From: Nocardia abscessus NBRC 100374
GTDB lineage: Bacteria; Actinomycetota; Actinomycetes; Mycobacteriales; Mycobacteriaceae
Assembly (NCBI RefSeq): GCF_000308455.1
Contig: NZ_BAFP01000115.1
Span: forward strand, 1-62,195
Direction: 5' to 3'
DNA: 62,195 bases
Shown here: piece after piece, positions 57,873 to 62,195 of the stretch
Layout: every line of letters begins with the position of its first letter
How positions within the stretch are numbered: the stretch's first letter is position 1
The notes under the pieces: model-generated
The model's database searches: none
Seen by the model: only the letters and a program-made list of their open reading frames with translations
Told to the model about the DNA's origin: nothing
Program-made: the position numbers and the translations under genes

Positions 57873-58454
57873 TCACAGGCTGGCGGCGCCGCGCCCCGGG
57901 TCGCGCACGTCGATCCCCGCCTCCTGCCAGGCGTCCCGCAATGCCTGCGCGCCACGAACCCGCACCCACGCCGCTTCCGTCGCGGTCACCGGCGTCACCC
58001 CGAAGTACCGCACCGGCTCGGCCGGGTCGGGCAGCGCCACGTCCGGAATCTCGCTGTCACCGAGCAGCACCGCGGTGAACGGCGCGTTGCGCCAGATCGG
58101 CTCACTCAGGTCCATCAACGCGTCCGGTTGCAGCACAACGCCTTCCACGGCCGGTGCCGCGGCGAGCACGCCGAGCGACTTGGCCAGGCCCGCACTAGCG
58201 CCCACGCCGGAGCGCAGCGTCAGCACCAGCTCCGCGCGCGGCCCGCGCACCGGATCCGCGTGCAGGGCGGTGGGATCGCCCATCGGATGGCGGCTTCCGC
58301 CCAACGTCACGTAATGCACCAGATCACCGTCGGCGATGCGCAGGATCTCGATCGGCTCCAAGCCCAGGAAAGTGACCGACGCGGCGTCGACGTTCGCGGC
58401 GTCCACGCCGAAATGGCCCAGCACCTCGGTGCGGACCCGCTCCAGCACCTCCAT
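57873..58454 (-). CDS. suppressor of fused (SUFU)-domain protein
   Basis: 193 residues filling one SUFU domain (VHYVTLGGSRHPMGDP, RAELVLTLRSG, FTAVLLGDSEIPD). Bacterial SUFU proteins are of unknown role; some are proposed immunity proteins of polymorphic toxins. No toxin is seen beside it. It lies 3 bp after the stress-protein gene on the same strand. Confidence 0.85.
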   Translation of the reverse strand: MEVLERVRTEVLGHFGVDAANVDAASVTFLGLEPIEILRIADGDLVHYVTLGGSRHPMGDPTALHADPVRGPRAELVLTLRSGVGASAGLAKSLGVLAAAPAVEGVVLQPDALMDLSEPIWRNAPFTAVLLGDSEIPDVALPDPAEPVRYFGVTPVTATEAAWVRVRGAQALRDAWQEAGIDVRDPGRGAASL

Positions 58455-58457
58455 GCG

Positions 58458-58949
58458 TCAGATCGCCAGCCGCGCGAGCATATCCCGCGCCTGTTCGGCC
58501 GACTTCGGATCGCACAGCACGTCGTAGCGGCCCGCCACCAGCTGCATGGTGGACGCGAAATCGCGCTGACCCCTGGTCGCCGCGTACGGGATCGAGGTCG
58601 AGATGACGCCGAAGATGATGCCGCCGACCAGGCCGACAAGCAATGGCCCCAGCGCGCCGCTGGTGGTGAACAGGCTCAGCAGCAGACCTAGGAACAGGCC
58701 GAGCCAGGCGCCCGACACCACGCCGCCCCCGATCACCTTGCCCCAGCTGAGCCGATAGAGGACCCGCTCGACCTGCATCAAGTCGACACCGACGATGGTC
58801 ACGTCCTGCACCGGGAACTGGTTGTCGGCCAGGTAGTCGACCGCCTTCTGCGCCTCGGCATAGGTCGGATAGGAACCGACCGGCCAGCCCGACGGGGGCG
58901 TCGGGAGGCCCTGCCGCGCACGGCTCGAGTTCCCCAAGGGATTCGTCAT
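58458..58949 (-). CDS. general stress protein 17M-like membrane protein
   Basis: 163 residues. An N-terminal GSP17M-like region (WPVGSYPTYAEAQKAVDYLA, VQDVTIVGVDL) is followed by two Gly-rich membrane spans (~75-115) and a C-terminal alpha/beta part (YDVLCDPKSAEQARDML). The function is unknown. It is probably co-transcribed with the SUFU-domain gene and the CitE-like gene. Confidence 0.85.
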   Translation of the reverse strand: MTNPLGNSSRARQGLPTPPSGWPVGSYPTYAEAQKAVDYLADNQFPVQDVTIVGVDLMQVERVLYRLSWGKVIGGGVVSGAWLGLFLGLLLSLFTTSGALGPLLVGLVGGIIFGVISTSIPYAATRGQRDFASTMQLVAGRYDVLCDPKSAEQARDMLARLAI

Positions 58950-58961
58950 AGCTCCATTCTG

Positions 58962-59918
58962 CTATTTCGAAGCATCCCGCGGTGGTGTGAAACGCGTGGT
59001 ACGCGTCATGGCGGCGGCGCGCCCCTTCTCCGCGATCACCTGAGCCATCTTGGCGCTGGCCTCATCGATCATCTCGTCGCCGAGCATCACCGCGCCACGC
59101 GCGCCGCCCGCCGCGGAGGTGTGGAACGCGTAGGCGTCCAGGATCTCCTCGGCGCGGTCGTAATCGGACTGGCGCGGGCTGAAGATCTCGTTCGCCGCCT
59201 CGATCTGGCCCGGATGCAGCACCCACTTGCCGTCGAATCCGAGCGCCGCCGTGCGCGCGGCCGCGCGCCGGAAGCCCTCGACGTCCCGGATCTGCAAGTA
59301 CGGGCCGTCGATCGCCTGCAATCCGTGGGCACGGGCGGCGAGCAGGATGGTCATCAGGATGTGGTGGTAGGCGTCGCCGGTGTCGTAGCCCTCCGGTTGT
59401 TCGCCGACCACCAGGGTGCGCATGTTGATGCTGGCCATGAAGTCGGCCGGGCCGAAGACCAGGGTCTGCACCCGTGGGCTCGCGGTGGCGATCGCGTCGA
59501 TATTGCGCAGTCCCAGCGCGTTCTCGATCTGCGGCTCGATACCGATCCGGCCGGTGTCCAGGCCGCAGGTCTTCTCCAACTGGGTCAGCAGCAGGTCCAG
59601 CGCGCGCACCTGGCCCGCGTCGGTCACCTTGGGCAGCAGGATCGCGTCCAGCGCCGCGCCCGCGCCCTCGACCACGGAAATGACATCGGCGTAGGTCCAT
59701 TCGGTGGTCCAGTCGTTCACCCGGACCACGCGCAGTTGCGTTCCCCACCCGGAGTCGTTCAGCGCCGCGACGATGTTCGCCCGCGCCTCGGCCTTCGCGG
59801 CCGGGGCGACCGCGTCCTCCAGATCGAGAAACACCTCGTCGACGGGCAAGGTCTTGGCTTTCTCGATCATCTTCGTGTTGCTGCCCGGACAGGCGAGCAC
59901 CGAACGGCGCGGTTTCAT
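58962..59918 (-). CDS. HpcH/HpaI aldolase/citrate lyase beta subunit-family protein (CitE-like)
   Basis: 318 residues from the ATG at 59918, preceded by GGGAG. The segments RRSVLACPGSNTKMIEKA, EVFLDLEDAVAPAAK and IEPQIENALGLRNI match CoA-ester lyases that cleave malyl-, citramalyl- or similar CoA thioesters. The metal-binding acids in LDLEDAV are present. The substrate is not assigned. Confidence 0.9.
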   Translation of the reverse strand: MKPRRSVLACPGSNTKMIEKAKTLPVDEVFLDLEDAVAPAAKAEARANIVAALNDSGWGTQLRVVRVNDWTTEWTYADVISVVEGAGAALDAILLPKVTDAGQVRALDLLLTQLEKTCGLDTGRIGIEPQIENALGLRNIDAIATASPRVQTLVFGPADFMASINMRTLVVGEQPEGYDTGDAYHHILMTILLAARAHGLQAIDGPYLQIRDVEGFRRAAARTAALGFDGKWVLHPGQIEAANEIFSPRQSDYDRAEEILDAYAFHTSAAGGARGAVMLGDEMIDEASAKMAQVIAEKGRAAAMTRTTRFTPPRDASK

Positions 59919-59980
59919 GATCACTCCCGTCGATCGTGGCGCGGTGCGGACACCGGCCCGCGAACATCTAGCCTGGCAGC

Positions 59981-61261
59981 ATGGCAGCTACCAGGGTGTA
60001 CGTCGCCAGGCTGGCCGGATTGGCGGTGCTGGGACCGGACGGCGAGTCTATCGGCCGGATCCGTGACGTCGTCGTGGCCGTCCGCTCCGACCGCCAGCAG
60101 CCCCGGGTGCACGGTCTGGTCGTCGAATTGCCCACGCGGCGGCGTATTTTCGTGCCCATCCTGCGGGTCACCGCGATCGAACCCGGCGTGGTCACGCTGA
60201 ACACCGGAACGGTCAGCCTGCGGCGTTTCACCCAGCGACCCGGCGAGATGCTCGCCCTGGCACAGATCGTCGACTCGGTGGTGCGGGTCGAGGACCCGGA
60301 CCTGCCGGATCTGGCGGGCGTCGACGTCCACGTGATCGATCTCGGCCTGGAACAAACCCGGTCCAGGGACTGGCTGGTCACCAGGGTCGCGGTGCGCGGG
60401 CACCGCAGATTGGGCCGCAGGCGCACGGTGCACGTGGTCGACTGGAGCATGGTGTCCGGCCTGACGCCCTACGAGATCGACCGGCCGGGACAGGACGTCA
60501 CCCAGCTGCTGGAGCAGTTCGAGGGCATGCGCGCGGCCGACGTCGCACTGCAGCTGCGCGAGCTGCCGGAGAAGCGGCGGATCGAAGTGGCCGTCGCGCT
60601 GGACGACGAACGCCTGGCCGACGTGGTGCAGGAACTTCCCGACGACGAACAGGTCGAGCTGCTCAGCCACCTGGAAGTACGGCGGGCCGCCGACGTGCTC
60701 GAGGCGATGGACCCCGACGACGCCGCCGACCTGCTGGGCGAGCTGCCCGAGGGTGAGGCCGAATCGCTGCTCGCCCTGATGGACCCGCAGGAGTCCGAGC
60801 CGGTGCGCAGGCTGCTCGAGCACTCCCCCTACAGCGCGGGCGGTCTGATGACGCCGAAGCCGATCATCCTGACGCCGTCCACCACGGTGGCCGAAGCGCT
60901 GGCGCGGGTGCGCAACCCCGACCTGACCCCGGCGCTGGCCAGCATGGTGTTCGTGGTCCGTCCGCCCACCGCGACGCCGACCGGCCGCTACCTGGGTTCG
61001 GTGCACATCCAGCAATTGCTGCGCGAACCACCGGCCCACCTGGTCGGCGGCATTCTCGACACCGATCTGTCGCCGCTGCGCCCCGAACTCCCGCTCGCCG
61101 CGGTGACCCGGTACTTCGCGACCTACAACCTGGTCTGCGGACCGGTGGTGGACGAGGAGAACCACCTGCTCGGGGCGGTGAGCGTCGACGACGTCCTCGA
61201 CCACCTGCTGCCCGAGGACTGGCGCGACCAGGTAGAGAACGACGAGCGGGGCGGGGCGTGA
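59981..61261 (+). CDS. soluble MgtE-like protein (PRC barrel, MgtE N-domain, CBS pair; no channel)
   Basis: 426 residues. An N-terminal PRC-barrel-like region (~1-150, GLAVLGPDGESIGRIRDVVV) is followed by the MgtE N-terminal superhelix (LLGELPEGEAESLLALMDP) and two CBS domains ending at LLGAVSVDDVLDHLL. The five-span MgtE channel domain is absent. It probably senses Mg2+ or nucleotides and may act on a partner membrane protein. The DUF1003 protein follows 55 bp downstream, as in Rv1232c-Rv1231c. Confidence 0.9.
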   Translation: MAATRVYVARLAGLAVLGPDGESIGRIRDVVVAVRSDRQQPRVHGLVVELPTRRRIFVPILRVTAIEPGVVTLNTGTVSLRRFTQRPGEMLALAQIVDSVVRVEDPDLPDLAGVDVHVIDLGLEQTRSRDWLVTRVAVRGHRRLGRRRTVHVVDWSMVSGLTPYEIDRPGQDVTQLLEQFEGMRAADVALQLRELPEKRRIEVAVALDDERLADVVQELPDDEQVELLSHLEVRRAADVLEAMDPDDAADLLGELPEGEAESLLALMDPQESEPVRRLLEHSPYSAGGLMTPKPIILTPSTTVAEALARVRNPDLTPALASMVFVVRPPTATPTGRYLGSVHIQQLLREPPAHLVGGILDTDLSPLRPELPLAAVTRYFATYNLVCGPVVDEENHLLGAVSVDDVLDHLLPEDWRDQVENDERGGA

Positions 61262-61316
61262 GGCGGCAGCGTGGCGTGACCACGCAGGGCCGCGCTCACG
61301 CACGGAAGGACACACC

Positions 61317-61967
61317 GTGAGCGAGAACGACCCGGGCGTGCGGCTCGGTCACAGCAGGGCCCGCCAGCGGCTGGAGACGCCGGTGGAAGGCCGGTTCCGA
61401 TTCGAGTGGGACGCCGAGGCATTGGCCCGCAGCAGCGAGCGGGTGGCGCGATTCCTGGGCACCGGACGATATCTGGCGGTCCAGACGATCCTGGTGCTGG
61501 TCTGGATCTTCTTGAACGTCTTCGTGGTCGCGCTGCGCTGGGACCCGTATCCGTTCATCCTGCTGAATCTGGCGTTCTCCACCCAGGCCGCCTACGCGGC
61601 GCCGCTGATCCTGCTCGCACAGAACCGGCAGGACAACCGGGACCGGGTCGCCTTGGAGGAGGACCGGAGGCGGGCCGCGCAGACCAAGGCCGACACCGAG
61701 TTCCTGGCCCGCGAACTCGCGGCGCTGCGCATCGCGGTCGGCGAAGTGGCCACCCGCGATTACCTGCGCCGGGAATTGGAAGAGCTGAAAGGCATTCTGG
61801 ACCGGATCGAGTCCGCGGAATCCCCGGATCAAGAGATCCGGGCGGAAAGCGGTGGAAAGAGCGGGCGCAAGAAAAGCTCCGGCCGAAAGCCCGCCCCAGC
61901 TCCGGTTTCACCGTCGGTAACCAGTGATCAACCGGAAATACCGAATAACGACCTGACTGGTGGGTAA
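61317..61967 (+). CDS. DUF1003 membrane protein
   Basis: 216 residues. Two membrane spans (~60-100, VQTILVLVWIFLNVF, YPFILLNLAFSTQAAYAAPLILL in adjoining runs) are followed by a charged coiled coil (NRQDNRDRVALEEDRR), the DUF1003 hallmark. The tail is Lys/Pro-rich. The biochemical role is unknown. The C-terminal coil could contact the soluble MgtE-like protein encoded just before it. Confidence 0.9.
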   Translation: MSENDPGVRLGHSRARQRLETPVEGRFRFEWDAEALARSSERVARFLGTGRYLAVQTILVLVWIFLNVFVVALRWDPYPFILLNLAFSTQAAYAAPLILLAQNRQDNRDRVALEEDRRRAAQTKADTEFLARELAALRIAVGEVATRDYLRRELEELKGILDRIESAESPDQEIRAESGGKSGRKKSSGRKPAPAPVSPSVTSDQPEIPNNDLTGG

Positions 61968-62051
61968 CCTGGACAACGTTGTCCAGAGCGGCCAGGGCAG
62001 GGCATGTCCCGGACGGCTGCTCCCACGACGTCGAGGATTGGGTGTGGCCGA

Positions 62052-62195
62052 ATGCGTGTATCCGCTCCGATAACGGTCTCGGCTTTGGTTGTTGCTGGTG
62101 TGGTGGTGAGTAGTTCAGGGGTGCAGTCGCCGGTGGGTACGGGCGCGCCGCAGGCGCCGGAGGTGTTGTCGGCGGCGTCTCCTGGCGCGGGCGCC
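62052..62195 (+). CDS. secreted or membrane protein, N-terminal part only
   Basis: The ATG at 62052 opens 48 codons to the window end. The start (MRVSAPITVSALVVAGVVVSSS) is signal-peptide-like, and a Pro/Ala/Gly-rich stretch follows. In M. tuberculosis the neighbour of the DUF1003 gene (Rv1230c) is a secreted lytic-transglycosylase-like protein, which fits the position. The reading cannot be confirmed from this fragment. Confidence 0.6.
   Translation, partial: MRVSAPITVSALVVAGVVVSSSGVQSPVGTGAPQAPEVLSAASPGAGA

Overview
The window comes from a high-GC actinobacterium of the mycolic-acid group. Nocardia is the most likely genus. The signs are an actinobacterial Kgd (an E2-like domain fused to the 2-oxoglutarate dehydrogenase E1), a MymA/SadH/LipR-type operon, a FadD15-like acyl-CoA synthetase, and many GTG starts with ATGA/GTGA gene overlaps. 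From memory of the M. tuberculosis map, the helicase-like gene, kgd, corA, the MgtE-like gene, the DUF1003 gene and the last secreted protein correspond to genes of the Rv1230c-Rv1251c neighbourhood. The backbone therefore looks ancestral, with accessory blocks inserted into it.

Layout. 1-7.9 kb: end of a TM0106/RecB-like helicase protein, an alanine-racemase-fold enzyme, a TetR-type protein without its DNA-binding domain, a PtpB-like phosphatase, an AMP-binding protein without the C-terminal domain, an enoyl-CoA hydratase and a glutathionyl-hydroquinone-reductase-like protein. 7.9-14.6 kb: a 67-bp tandem repeat, then an overlapping operon of an unknown protein, a two-gene ABC transporter and a fused two-half ABC exporter. 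14.7-18.6 kb: kgd with a perfect 20-bp terminator stem.

18.7-30.5 kb is an accessory region. A VapBC-type toxin-antitoxin pair directly follows kgd. Next is an ABC importer of the branched-chain amino acid type whose LivH, LivM and LivG parts are fused into one polypeptide. Then comes a second copy of the last ~370 bp of kgd with its stop codon and terminator, followed by a decayed second vapBC. The two kgd ends differ at only three positions, all synonymous. Next are a coiled-coil protein with a D-x12-E-D-K nuclease-like signature, an acidic partner, a compact three-gene operon, and a divergent XRE regulator with a TrmO/TsaA-like gene.

30.7-37 kb holds a 1398-residue protein with about eighteen 45-residue TPR-like repeats and a C-terminal CHAT protease domain with its His/Cys pair intact. 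Facing it is a membrane-anchored protein with a NERD-type nuclease-like domain. With the preceding accessory block this is the best candidate for an uncharacterised defence or conflict locus, but defence is an inference.

37.1-53.5 kb is catabolic and stress-related. It contains a TetR-controlled Baeyer-Villiger monooxygenase/SDR/hydrolase operon, an acyl-CoA synthetase, a molybdopterin oxidoreductase, a PadR-MFS pair with a likely operator, a complete OpuA/ProU-type osmoprotectant importer with a divergent paralogous binding protein, and malic enzyme. 54-62.2 kb has an FAD oxidoreductase, a PHP hydrolase coupled to a small membrane protein, CorA, a SUFU-domain protein, a general-stress-type membrane protein, a CitE-like lyase, a soluble MgtE-like protein, a DUF1003 protein and the start of a secreted protein.

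I saw no rRNA, tRNA, CRISPR array, transposase or integrase in the window.
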